From Xestospongia muta (lineage: Eukaryota > Porifera > Demospongiae > Haplosclerida > Petrosiidae): 64,000 nucleotides of DNA. Both the position numbers and the translations under genes were made by a program. The stretch is from contig OY848919.1 of the NCBI GenBank assembly GCA_963693285.1, forward strand, positions 12,271,461-12,335,460, written 5' to 3'. How positions within the stretch are numbered: the first letter of the stretch is position 1; every line of letters starts with the position of its first letter. Below the pieces are notes generated by a model that was given only the letters and a program-made list of their open reading frames with translations, was not told the origin of the DNA and did no database searches. This document shows positions 11,907-25,075 of this stretch, piece by piece.

Positions 11907-13265
11907 ATGTTTATTGCACTAACATCAGTCACAGTAACTACCTCTTCAACAATACCTAATAACAGTAACTCATCAAACCACACCCATTTAATTCACACAT
12001 ACCACAAGTATTCTCTCCAAACTTTAATCGTAAATATCCATTCTCTCCCCAATCATCACCCCATGTATTACATACTATCCAATATGGAATAGGACCTATG
12101 ATATTAAGATAATAATAGAACTTTACTATATTAAATAAAAATATTATTTTAAAGACACTATTTATACATATAAAGAAGACCATATTTATGAAAATCATAC
12201 TGAGACTATTCAGAAGAGTTATGTTACAAAATATATGGATAAAGCCTGGAGAGATAATAGTCTAAAACCAGAAGCCATATATGTACATTCTATTTCATAA
12301 CAATCATTCATATCTATCTTCATAGTATTAACAATACAGTGGTAAATTAACTCCAATGGTTTTAGAAATGAATATAATATACAATAATTCAGTGATACTT
12401 CAAGTAGTCTAGTTTTTACTGACTTAGCAAACCTCACACCTTCAGTGCATACTTTGATAAATTCAGTAGAAACATTTACTTCAAGTGTACAACTTATATT
12501 TACATTACATATTATAGTACATACCTGTTATAAAGTCATATCCTATTACTTGTACAGCATGATCTAGAGGTTTATCACTACAATGATGTTGTATAATACT
12601 ACCTGTAATATAATTATAACAAATTATATATGTACATTAAATATATCTAATGTACTTGTAATACCTGATATTATTAAACCTGTTCCTATAGAAACACCAT
12701 ATCATAACTATTAATATTAACTTACTAATATAGTCTTGCCACATTGCAGCATTAGCTGAGTTTGATGTAGGAGTTATATTATATATATATTGTATCATTA
12801 TATCTTCATTAAGTCTATAATAATAATAGTACAATAAAGAAGGAGATAATGTATTAGATATAGTAGATATAATAGAGATACATGTATAAAAGTGTCATCA
12901 ATGTTTAGTAGTTTATTACTATAACTTACGATGTATTAGCCATGAAACTGTGTAAGCGAACACCTTTATGAGGTCTAGTGAGAAAATGAGTAGAGATATA
13001 AAAATGTCATAATTAAATGTCTTACAAGTTTTGTTGACATGGTTTAGTCTGTCCATCACTACTAGCAAATGGATATATACTAGATGGTACAATGGTCATC
13101 TTACCCTGAAGTGAAAAATAATATGAGGATCATTGTTAGTATTGTATCCATCCATCTTTGTCCATCCATCCATCCATTCCTCTAACCATTCATTCATCCA
13201 TCCATCCATCCATTCATACCTTAATGGTATTAAAAGCATTAAACAGTGCATCTCCTTGACATTAA
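11907..13265 (-). pseudogene. Cathepsin O 3'-half duplicate, copy B (exons 7-12 open)
   Basis: Begins in the middle of exon 6 (about 13225-13265, CQGDALFNAFNTIK) and then carries copies of exons 7-12 at about 13021-13102, 12949-12995, 12721-12820, 12523-12601, 12001-12095 and 11907-11962. All are open, with GT/AG borders, and end in the same VSAINM-stop tail. It keeps the catalytic His ([11 protein letters not shown]) and Asn. The Arg before that Asn is Cys (WIVCNTWG instead of WIVRNTWG). No signal peptide, propeptide or catalytic Cys exon is present, so alone it cannot make a protease. It is listed as a pseudogene, but it could serve as an alternative 3' end spliced from exon 6 of the intact gene. 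Confidence 0.7.
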
Positions 13266-13587
13266 TTAGTTGACATTGGTTAGTTGATATATCTGTCCAT
13301 ATATATTTTATTATGTTTACAATCTAAATAGATGCAGTTTGTTTAGTATCTACTCATTACCAAAACTTCTGGAAGTGAGCATCATGTATTTTAATATTAA
13401 ATTCATAGTGTTTGCAGGTGTCCATATTGTCATATAATTAACTAGTCTCATGATCTATGAATTTATAACATCAATAAACATTTTAAAAATTAATTTATAT
13501 ACCAATAGCATAAAAATAATACAAAATATATGATGTGATTACAAAGACTGTTAAAAATATGAGTCAAATAAATATATCACATGACTG

Positions 13588-15919
13588 TCACATGTTTACT
13601 GCACTAACATCAGTCACAGTAACTACCTCTTCAACAATACCTAATAATAATAACTTATCAAACCACACCCATTTAATTCACACATACCACAAGTATTCTC
13701 TCCAAACTTTAATCGTAAATATCCATTCTCTCCCCAATCATCACCCCATGTGTTACGTACTATCCAATATGGAATAGGACCTATAATTATGTATGATATA
13801 AAGATAATAATAGAACTTTACTTAATAAATAAAGCCAATATATTAGTATATTAAATAACAATATTATTTTAGAGAAACTATTTATACCTATAAACAAGAC
13901 AATAGTTATGAAAATCATAATGAGACTATTCTGAAGACCTGTGCTACAGAATGTATGGATAAGACTCTAAGAGATAACAGTGTAAAACCAGAAGACATAC
14001 ATGTAATTTCCATTTCTTAATAATCAGTCATGTCTATCTTCATAGTATTCACAATACAGTGGTAAATTAACTCCATTGGTTGTAGAAATGAACATAATAT
14101 ATAATAATTCAGCAATACTTATATAAGATATGATACTATCAATATAATAGTACTGTGGTGTTATATAAGTATTGTTAAAGTTTACTATGTTTGTATTGAA
14201 TTGAACAATGAAATTGTTTGGTTTCCAGTTTATAAATATCAGTCATCTTGATAAGTATCCCTGGAGGTTTTTCAAGTGTTTCCAATCACTTACAAAAGCT
14301 CCTGGAAATAGTAATTAACCTTGGGCATATGTTACATTGTAGAAGTTAGTTATATACCTCATGTAATATAGTCTCTACTGACTTAGCAAACCTCACACCT
14401 TCAGTGCTTACTTTGATAAATTCAGTAGAAACATTTACCTCAAGTGTACAGCTTATATTTACCTTACGTATATAGTACATACCTGTGATAAGGTCATATC
14501 CTATTACTTGTACAGCATGATCTAGAGGTTTATCACTACAATGATGTTGTATAATACCACCTGTAATATAATTATAATAAATTATATATGTACATTACAT
14601 ATATCTAATATAGATGTACCTGGTATTATTAAACCTGTTCCTATATAAACACCATATCATAACTATCAATATTAACTTACTAATATAATCTTGCCACATT
14701 GCAGCATTAGCTGAGTTTGATGTAGGAGTTTTATTATATATATATTGTATCATTATATCTTCATTAAGTCTATAATAATAATAGTAACAATAAAGGAGAT
14801 AGTATATTAAATATAGTAGATATAATAGAGATACATGTATAAAGGTGTAATTAATGTTTAGTAGTTTATTGCTATAACTTACGAAGTATTAGCCATGAAA
14901 TTGTGTAAGAGAACACCTTTATTAGGTCTAGTGAGGAAATGAGTAGAGATATAGAAATATCATAATTAAATGTCTTACAAGTTTTGTTGACATGGTTTAG
15001 TCTGTCCATCACTACTAGCAAATGGATATATACTAGATGGTACAATAGTCATCTTATCCTGAAGTGAAAAATGATATGAGTATCATTGTTAATATTGTAT
15101 TCATCCATCTTTGTCCATCCATCCATCCATCTATCTATCCATCTATCCATTCCTCCAACCATCCATCTATCCATCCATTCCTCTATCCATCCATTCATCC
15201 ATCCATCCATCCATTAATACCTTAATGGTACTAAAAGCATTAAACAATGCACCTCCTTGACATCCAAATAAAGTTTCACTTGGATTGTAATCACATGATA
15301 TTAATTGTTGGACACTGAACTCATTAACTGGTTCTTCATTTTGTATAGCAAATCTGCTCTCCAATGACTCCACTACACTAAATGCCCTGTATAATAAATG
15401 ATAATTTATAATGTGTAATCCATTAACAATATCTTACCAGCAACTACCACACTATAAGAGAGAAAAAGAGAATATGCAATAAAGATACCTCTATATGATC
15501 AAGTGTATGTGTGTATATGAATATTAAACTTATAAAAATACTGGATCAACAAATGTAGGTTCTATCATTTGTACTAAAATAGAATATCCTTACTTATGTC
15601 CAAATTAGTACATTAAAATAGTTACAATTGATGTTAGATATAAATGATATAGTTTAGTACCAGACATATCATTCTATTACTTTTCCTAACAGTGATACTA
15701 CATTATATATACTTACACTCTTTTGATTTCTTATACCAGATATAACTCCTTTATCTCTCCTATAATAAAACAATAAGAACATGATAATTATTAACAAAAC
15801 TGGACTAACCAGTCAAACTTCTTTGGGTAATCACTAAGTGAAGTGGTTACAGTGTGAGCCTGAGCATTTAAGATATTTACTGATGATTGAACATATCGAG
15901 GTGTACACAAATGTGTAGC

Positions 15920-15963
<44 letters not shown>

Positions 15964-16520
15964 AAAGTGAACTAACTACTATACATACTATACATAGCAA
16001 TAAACTACAATTTATACATAATGTGATAATAAAGTATGTTTAGAGAAATAAATGTCATGTAATTACACTAATACTCTAGTTATTTATATTATAATAGTAA
16101 TGATATTATTAAGTTGATCAAGAAGATAGCTATGATATGTAGTGGTGACATATATGTACATCATTTACTTTAATTGTTTAAAACTTACCTCTAAACTCTT
16201 CTTGAGTAAGATCAGAGAACTTATTAACTCCATATATTGCATGTCCTCCATTTTTTGCTTCAAACGCATTCAATTTTTCATGACGTAAAAGACTTTGCTG
16301 AAAGAAAATAATTACAAAATGATGGGCGTGGCAGTTATTACTTAAATTCACTAATTACCTGGAAAATCTGAAATCTCTTCACTAGTTGAGTTGTATCATT
16401 GATGTATTCTTTATTGTAATCACGTACATATCTTGTAAAGCTGTCCCAGTTTGAAGAATACGGAGCAGAGAAGACTTGAAGCCAAAGAAGACATAATAAC
16501 AAGCTACCAAGGAGTCCCAT
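13588..16520 (-). CDS. CTSO: Cathepsin O (papain-family cysteine protease)
   Basis: Twelve exons (16359-16520, 16189-16297, 15810-15918, 15717-15759, 15438-15451, 15221-15386, 14979-15058, 14883-14927, 14681-14769, 14483-14560, 13688-13780, 13588-13640) sum to 1041 nt, one frame, 346 aa; human cathepsin O is about 320. Signal peptide [20 protein letters not shown], then an I29-type propeptide ([30 protein letters not shown]). The catalytic Cys lies in CGSCWAFS, His in [10 protein letters not shown], Asn in WIVRNTWG. Cathepsin O features include [11 protein letters not shown], the GCQGG loop, and [14 protein letters not shown] before the active-site His. Expected to be a lysosomal or secreted endopeptidase. 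Four truncated 3' copies lie immediately downstream. Confidence 0.93.
15438..15451 (-). other. 14-nt micro-exon carrying the catalytic Cys
   Basis: Exon 5 of the cathepsin O gene, TGTGGTAGTTGCTG, lies between an AG acceptor (ctcttatag) and a gtaag donor. Joined to its neighbours it gives QKS-CGSCW-AFS. Skipping it would remove the nucleophile and shift the frame. Confidence 0.88.
15920..15962. repeat. (AG)n microsatellite
   Basis: About 20 AG units in an intron, immediately upstream (in gene orientation) of the exon 3 acceptor of cathepsin O. On the transcribed strand it forms the polypyrimidine (CT) tract of that acceptor. Confidence 0.95.
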
Positions 16521-16670
16521 GATTTTAAGATATACTGAAATATACTGACTAATAAATTCCGTAAATTAAGTAAAATATAATTATTTGCTTAGACAAACAG
16601 AGCATTAACTGAAAAACACTAAAACGATCATATAATATAATGGATGTGTATAATAATTAGAATATTATTT

Positions 16671-17940
16671 TTAAGTATCAGAAAGTTCAGTCTGAGACTC
16701 TTTTTTATCAACATCTATTTCACCATCACTTCTTTCACCTACATTCTCTCCCTCTTCATCACCTTTTCTTTCACCCTCTTCCTCACCCTCATATCCTTTC
16801 TCATCTTCCTTCTCTGAGTCCTTTTCTGGTATTATTCTATTTTGTTTCCATGTCAATATTTTCACGATATCTCTCTCTGTTAAATTCCCAATAGTACTAG
16901 TAAATGACATCAAGTTGTAATGAGTTTGTGCTATCCCATAATGGACACGTGCAGTCTCCATAGCTGGTTTGTTGTCAAGTGTTTGACAAATTGTGTAACA
17001 TTTTGAGAAATAATCAACTGCTTTCTTATAGTCACCCTACATGAATGGATAGATGAATGAACAAATGAATAGATGAATGAACAAATTGATAGATGATATG
17101 AAGAAATGAATGAATGAAATGAACAAATGGATAGATGAAATGAAGAAATGGATGGATGAAATGAAGAAATGGATAGATGAAATGAATCAAAGGACTATGG
17201 ACACATACCAGTGAATTAAACATAATTCCTGCTGCACTGCAAGCATTAGCTACTAGTTCACTAGCTCCACTCCTTTCAGCTACTTCAACATATAACTCGA
17301 GACATTTCACTGCATTCTCTAAATCTCCTTTACTACATACAACATCACCAATATCATTACTTTCCATATATGGCAATAATATACCTTTCATGACATCTTG
17401 CAAGAGCTTCGTATGATTTTCCAACACCTATTTCATCACCATGGTAACGAGATCTCTCTAAGAAACTCTTATGACACTAATAAGATTTTATATTATAGAT
17501 TTAATACATTATAATGTTAGCCATACTTGTATAGCAGTATCATAATCCTGTATTGTTTCATATGCACATCCTAGTCGATGACTGGCCAGTCCTTCTTGAT
17601 AAGTATCTCTACCTTCTTTAGCTATTAGATGTGCCTTCTGTAAATATTCTATTTTAGTAGAAGATTCATCAGCCTGAAGAAGAAGAGAGAAACAATGACA
17701 ATTACATTAAGTATATATGTATTATATACATTAGTATTATTGAGTAGAGCAGTCTGTATCTCTTACTTTATCAGCAATGGAGGTATATATTCTTCTCAGA
17801 TGTTCACAAGCTATACGATGTAGACTCTCTCCACCTTCTGTATGCCAACTGTGATTGGCTGCTAATTCATGTAATGTCTCCATGTGCTCTACACTCTTAT
17901 GAAGATCACCTAGATAACAAAAGGTAAATTCATATTAATT

Positions 17941-17989
<49 letters not shown>

Positions 17990-18711
17990 CCTCTGTTCTC
18001 ATATGCTAGCCCAACATGAAAATGTGCCTCTCCTTCTTTCCTTCGATTATCTCCCTTAATTTGACATCCAGTCTTCAAGCAACAATTATGAAAATGGTCG
18101 GCCAACCAATGATCTCCCATCTGATCAAATTGTAATGCCACTTCTCTTTGAGTCATATACACTGCATCTAAATCACCTATCCTACTGGCCTCCTCTATAT
18201 CACTAAGACGAGCTTGTAGATATCGGAGTTTATCTTCTTTATCTTCTATTAGTGGAGAAAGAAGTACTGCTGCTGGACCAGCTTGTTTATGTTCCTCTCT
18301 TTGTTGTTGGACTAATGTAAAGAGTTCTGTAAATGATTTATGGTAGCCATCAGCTAACATAGCAGTACATACATTGTGGAATAGCGTGTTTCTGTAACTA
18401 AAGGAGAGAAGTTATAGATATAATCACTACATGTGTACTTTCATAAGATTACTAGACAAGTCAGCTTCAAACTTTCTAACTTACCTAGAAGGATCAATTA
18501 TAATTTCTGTATTATCAAAGCTTCTTCTTCCTTTCTTTTCTGGGCCTGTCATTCTTTTCTTTGTTGTTGCTGTAGGTTGAGAAGGAGGGATGGACTGTTG
18601 TCTTGTTCCTACTCTCCCTCTCACTGGAAAGGAAGATCCTTTTCCACTTGAAGTAGTAAATCGTTCACTATTAGCAGAAGTTGGAGGAGGTAGAACGTTA
18701 ATACTAGCCAT
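16671..18711 (-). CDS. TTC29: Tetratricopeptide repeat protein 29
   Basis: Spliced gene. Exon 1 (18485-18711) encodes a basic, Ser/Thr/Pro-rich N-terminus; exon 2 (17991-18397) is joined in frame (SSYRNTLFHNVCTAMLADGYHKSFTEL). Several short exons follow with TPR helices (ARLSDIEEASRIGDLDAVYM, GEAHFHVGLAYENRG, and two further pairs), and the last exon ends at 16671 after NLTERDIVKILTWKQNR. TTC29 is an axonemal protein needed for flagellar function in animals. The C-terminus carries an extra Glu/Gly/Lys-rich low-complexity tail of about 60 residues beyond the conserved core. An upstream in-frame ATG at 18735 is an alternative start. The (CT)n tract at 17945-17986 is in the intron just after exon 2. 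An X-box-like site lies 54 bp upstream. The 150 bp to cathepsin O (16521-16670) hold nothing recognised. Confidence 0.85.
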
Positions 18712-18838
18712 ATTTGAGTGTACAAGAGAAATCAAAGCAAAAGTTCAACTACCATCTTGTTTGCGTTGCCATGGTTATATGATCGCTGTTACGCCTTTTA
18801 ATTAATAGCTAATGAATATTAATTACGTTAATAATAAA
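18712..18838. promoter_or_regulatory. Bidirectional spacer TTC29/Fringe with RFX X-box-like site
   Basis: The start codons are separated by 127 bp. The sequence gttgccatggttat at 18765-18778 resembles the RFX X-box (two RYYNCC-type half sites around AT). It lies at the distance from the TTC29 start usual for X-boxes of ciliary genes. Confidence 0.5.
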
Positions 18839-20727
18839 ATGGGGCTGGTTCTCTTGCTATTGTTTGCTGTTATTACATGCTCCTGTTCAAATGCTCAATT
18901 CTGCAGTAATCAAAGTTGTCATGATAGCTCTAATGGAAGTCACGTGACCAGTACTGGCAGCTCTCCAATGTACACGTACAATGTACCACTAGAACATGTA
19001 CCAGAAAGACCGAACAAGTTACCGTATCAAGAGGAGCTGCAGAAAATCTATTTCTCTATTAAATCTACTGAAAAATATCACTATTCTCGATTGCTCCTGT
19101 TATTACAGACATGGTTCCAAACTATACCAACAAATAATGTAAAACATTGCCCCTGTTATAACATCCATTAATTAATTAATTATGTTGTTATATAGCTTCA
19201 TATAGTGACTGATGTAAGAGATAATGTCACTGATCTACTGACTAGCTACAGTATGTATAAATATACTATTGTACATATTATATATTATAAAATATATTAT
19301 TATTATTATCATAGATTTTAATGTTCATTTAGCTCCATGTCCAGTCAAACATACAAAGTAAGTACACTGTTGTATTATGTATTATTACTGATATATATTA
19401 TATATATTATATATTATATTATATATATTATATATTATATTATATATTACTGATAATATAACAGTTTTGTCTATATATAGTAAAGTATGTTATATTACTT
19501 CTCTACAGTAAAGCATTAGCTTGTAAATGTGGAGTAGAATTTGACATTTATTATGAAACTGTGGAAGCAGGTACAAGTTACAAGTAAGACCACAATATTA
19601 TATGTACTTGTTATATATTATTGTGTGCTATTAATACTTTAGTTGGTATTGTCATTTCGATGATGATATGTATGTGAATATAAAGACATTACATGAACTA
19701 TTAAAACCATTGGATCCATTAGGTAAATATTACTTAGGAAAATGGAGTGTTAATAAGAAAGAAAGAATACCAGTAAGTAAGAAGAAAGAGAAAAGAAAGG
19801 GATCACACTGACAAGGATTATCCCTTTAACTTTTACTGTAGGTTAGAAATAATGCTAAAGAGTATTTTAATAACATGGTAAGCACAATATAATATGATAA
19901 CTTGTAACATCTTCTTTAAAGAAAAGAACTTCATATTATTTTGCTACTGGAGCCGCATATTGTATTAGCGTTGGAATAATGAAAGAAGCAGAGAGATACT
20001 TTAGGTACTCACAATATCACTGTATTTGTCATAAACTACCTATTACTATATTATTATTATTAGTGGTAATAGATTGGAAGAGGTGGCTAAGATATTGGGT
20101 ACACCTGATGATATGGCTATTGGATTTATTATAGGTAAGTAATGTGTAACATTAAGGAAGAGAAGCATAGACTACAAGGATATGTAATGATACAGACAAT
20201 TTAAACAATACCTGCATAGGCATGCCTTTAACAGTAAGGAAGAGAAGCATAGACTACAAGGATATGTAATAGTACAGACAATTTGACTAGTTAGAACAAT
20301 ACCTTCACAAGCAAGCCTTTAAACAAAATCCTAACCACAATGACTTTATAATATTAACTAGACTTATATTGCTTTTATAGAAGCTGTTTTTGGCTATGAC
20401 TTCACTGAGGTGCACACAATGTTATCTCATCTTCATTCGCTACCATCAATTGACGAAGGCAACATAGAAAATCAGGTATGAAAAGTTGAGTCTCAACAAG
20501 TTTGTAAAACTGGTATGACAGGTTACTATTAGTTACGGTGAGAGACGTGTACAAGGAGAAATTATCAAAAATACTGTTACACTTCAAAATGCGTTTTCAG
20601 AAACCGAGGACCCAACCAGGTAGTGAACAGTAAAGGAATGTTACAGTGTTTATTGTCTCTGTATAATAGGTTCTTCTCATATCACTGTATTCTATATCCA
20701 TTAACTAGTTGGTGTAAGAGACATTAA
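18839..20727 (+). CDS. Fringe-type beta-1,3-N-acetylglucosaminyltransferase
   Basis: Eleven exons (18839-19138, 19196-19250, 19315-19357, 19509-19583, 19643-19772, 19842-19877, 19922-20004, 20064-20134, 20381-20475, 20522-20619, 20670-20727) sum to 1044 nt, 347 aa, one frame. The N-terminus is a signal peptide or anchor (MGLVLLLLFAVITCSCS). The catalytic DDD motif sits in WYCHFDDDMYVN. Fringe landmarks follow in order: YYLGKWSVNK, YYFATGAAYCIS, TPDDMAIGFIIEAVFGYDFT, SHLHSL, VTISYG, and the C-terminal FFSYHCILYPLTSWC. Known Fringes add GlcNAc to O-fucose on Notch EGF repeats in the Golgi. The order of landmarks fits Fringe better than the related core-1 galactosyltransferases. An in-frame ATG at 18812 is possible, but starting at 18839 puts the hydrophobic stretch at the N-terminus. 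Confidence 0.9.
20145..20330. repeat. Tandem ~85-bp duplication in a Fringe intron
   Basis: The segment containing aaggaagagaagcatagact and acaaggatatgtaat occurs twice in direct orientation, inside the intron between exons 8 and 9. Confidence 0.85.
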
Positions 20728-21038
20728 TGAAATGAAATGTTATTTTTTAATAAAAATAAATTGATCATATTGTTGTTAATTAATTACAATCATACTGTCC
20801 AATGTCCAACCTAGCATTACTACATACAGACAGTTATACTATTACCAGTTTCTTCTACTGTTATGAGGTACATGTATCAGCTGTTAATAGAGAACATTAT
20901 CCTTTAAAATTTAAGTTATTAAATCAAGTCAACAAACAAAATCCTTATTTCACAAGTTGTTGTCAATAACTCGATAAGAAACATGAGACATACAAAGAGT
21001 TACTCTCTACAATATTATTATTATTATTATTATTATTA

Positions 21039-23150
21039 TTAAAACACAGTTAACAATGCAAATATTCCGTATATAAGAGCACAAGGATAGGCCACCAGTA
21101 ACTGTTGAGAATGCATTGAGAGAACTGATACAAACAGTTTTGATGATGAATAACTACACCAAATGATAGTACATAGCGCTAATATATTCCCCAATATACC
21201 CCTATAGAACAATATATCATGTGAATATCATGTGATCTTCATATTGAATATTATGCCATTATGCAACTTACTGGAGTGAGACGACAACAGAAACAGCTGA
21301 TAGAAGGACCATTGGTAACAGACAATAACCCAGAACACTCATAATACAACTAACAGATACACCAGTTGTGCTCATTAAATTGAGGAGGATATACAGGCTT
21401 ATACATCCTATTACTCCGACACCATATATATAACCAAAATGAACCTTTCCTGTCTGTATGCGAGAGAGAGGAAGGGGTTAAATAATAAGTTACTATAAAT
21501 AATAGATGGTACTACATGACATAGTATTAGTAGTATTAATTCTACCGTTGACTTGTCATACTGTTAGGGAAGTTGCATGTATAATTATGTAGTATACAAT
21601 TTATATGGAGTTACCTAATAAAAGTAGCCTCCTAATTACTAACATTATACATCAAGAGCTATATATCTACTGTAGATCAAGTTCTATATATCTACTGTAG
21701 ATCAAGTTCTATATATATACTATAGATCAAGTTCTATATATATACTGTAGATCAAGTTCTATATATATATACTGTAGATCAAGTTCTATGTATATCTACT
21801 GTAGATCAAGTTCTATATATATATACTGTAGATCAAGTGCTATATATATACTATAGATCAAGTTCTATATACTGTACTATTACTACATCTCTTCTCTTAT
21901 TAGTTATTGGTTATAACTTACTAGTAATAATATGCCACCAAACAATAGACAAAAGATTAGTGGTCCAGCTAAATCTGTATTGCGTAATGTGTTAGCATCA
22001 GCTTGTTGTAATGGATTAAGTACTGACAGTGTCTATAAATAATTATATAAATGGATAAATAGAAAATACGATAAGGTTTGATAGATACATAGAACATAAT
22101 CAATGGATAGATACAAGAGTTGATAGATACATAGAACATAATCAATGGATAGATAAAAGAGTTGATAGATACATACAACATAATCAATGGATAGATAAAA
22201 GAGTTGATACATGGATACAAGAGTTGATGGGTGGAGCATCTATATATAACGTACATTTTCTTTAATAATTTCAAAGTCAATTCCAAGTTCTATCAAAAAT
22301 AACATTATTTAATATTTCTATATCAAACATATTGTATTACTAACCTTCTAACAATGGTGGCTCATCTTCAAAACCACTATATCCATTACTATAGGTGGTA
22401 TCTGTAGATGTCATTTGACCCAAACTACCGGGAATTGGCTCAACCTCCATTCTCTCACTATCAAAACCTGTAAAACAGGTTTTAACAGGATATTAAAACA
22501 GGTTGAGAAACAGGCATAAGTGGTTAAAATAATCTGTATTTTAATTCTTACAATTTATTTATATAATTGATCTAACACAAATTATAAATGATTGTTAAAC
22601 TTGTACAATATTACACAACATCTGTCATCAAGGATTTTACAGTCTGTACTACGTTATATGGTCATTAAATATCATACATATTGGAGTTATGGACCCCTCA
22701 AGTTAAATATTTTGTCAGACCCCTCATATTAATATTACACAATCTTTATACATCCAGCAATAAGTCAATACTATATTGTGTGTTAAACTGGCCCCACCTA
22801 CTAAACCCTAAACCCTAAACACAGTATAACTTCAAATAAACAGTTTAATACATCTCATTCACTAACTTATCATATGGTTATAACAGTAATACATTACCTT
22901 GAGGATAACCTGACATTGTATTAGAATATCCACTATATCCTCCTGGTTGTTGATAGAATTGTTGTTGAGGATATTGCTGTGGAGCCATGGGATGTTGATA
23001 CTGCTGTTGTGGAGCCATTGGCTGTTGATGATGCCAGTTTTGATTTGAGGGGATATTTTGTTGTTGCTGTACTGCTTGGATTGCTTCATCATCCATTATA
23101 AAGTTAGTAGGATAAAAGTCTTGATTGTAACTTGAATAATCTTGGTCCAT
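21039..23150 (-). CDS. YIPF5: YIPF5/Yip1-family Golgi membrane protein
   Basis: Six exons (22898-23150, 22345-22467, 22255-22289, 21922-22032, 21272-21453, 21039-21201) sum to 867 nt, 288 aa. The cytosolic N-terminus is Gln/Pro/Tyr-rich (PMAPQQ repeats). The Yip1 signature EPPLLEELGIDF is followed by [31 protein letters not shown], the family-typical [13 protein letters not shown] and the end [19 protein letters not shown]. Five hydrophobic segments are visible. Yip1 proteins work with Rab GTPases in ER-Golgi vesicle traffic and ER organisation. YIPF7 is a close paralogue, so the name means the YIPF5/7 ortholog. An in-frame upstream ATG at 23183 exists, but the one at 23150 starts at MDQDYSSYN, which fits the family start better. 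Confidence 0.93.
21655..21870. repeat. ~26-bp minisatellite in a YIPF5 intron
   Basis: About eight copies of a unit containing tactgtagatcaagttctat, with variable TA spacers. Confidence 0.9.
22075..22225. repeat. 42-bp minisatellite in a YIPF5 intron
   Basis: About 3.5 copies of a unit containing agaacataatcaatggatag. The period is divisible by three, so it creates a spurious open frame on the minus strand. Confidence 0.88.
22468..22897. other. Large intron of YIPF5
   Basis: AT-rich non-coding sequence between exons 1 and 2. A short telomere-like word (aaaccctaaaccctaaac) lies at about 22802-22820. It is too short to call a telomeric insertion. Confidence 0.6.
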
Positions 23151-23517
23151 GCTTCCTTCACAAGGATTTTCAATATTACACAATTATTACTTCTTTGTTT
23201 ACGTTTAAAATCATTATATACGGTATTAGCAATTCTTAATTATATCAATTTTCTATAATTGGGGGTATGGAATTTTAGGGTTGTTCTGTAAATCATTGTT
23301 AAATTATAAAACATTACATGAATACATTTTAGCTAAAATAATGTTTTAATAAAAATTAACATAAAAATAACAATAATACAGATAAAATAATTAATAATAG
23401 AGTATAACTACTGGACTGATGATATAAAAGAACAAACAAAAGGTCACATGACATTACAATTCAATCATGTGACCTAGATCATGTGACTTGTTATAGTAAT
23501 GAACATAATATTATACA

Positions 23518-24906
<1,389 letters not shown>

Positions 24907-25075
24907 AACACTTGGTGTCAATCGTTTGTCTCAGATAATAGTAATTTTAGTAGTTTAGCAACATCACGATGTTTGCCACGCCTATTACTATTTAATTATA
25001 ATAGCCACACCCACCTGCATGGTGACTACATTCAGCATTGACAAGAAATTCGTTCGAATCATTTAGAACTAGAGA
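24907..25075. promoter_or_regulatory. Bidirectional spacer CHIC/POMP
   Basis: 169 bp separate the divergent start codons. No obvious TATA box or known motif was recognised. Confidence 0.5.

Noticed and set aside
22802..22820. Interstitial telomeric repeat
   Set aside because: Only about two and a half copies of ccctaaa-type words are present, too short to support a telomeric origin.
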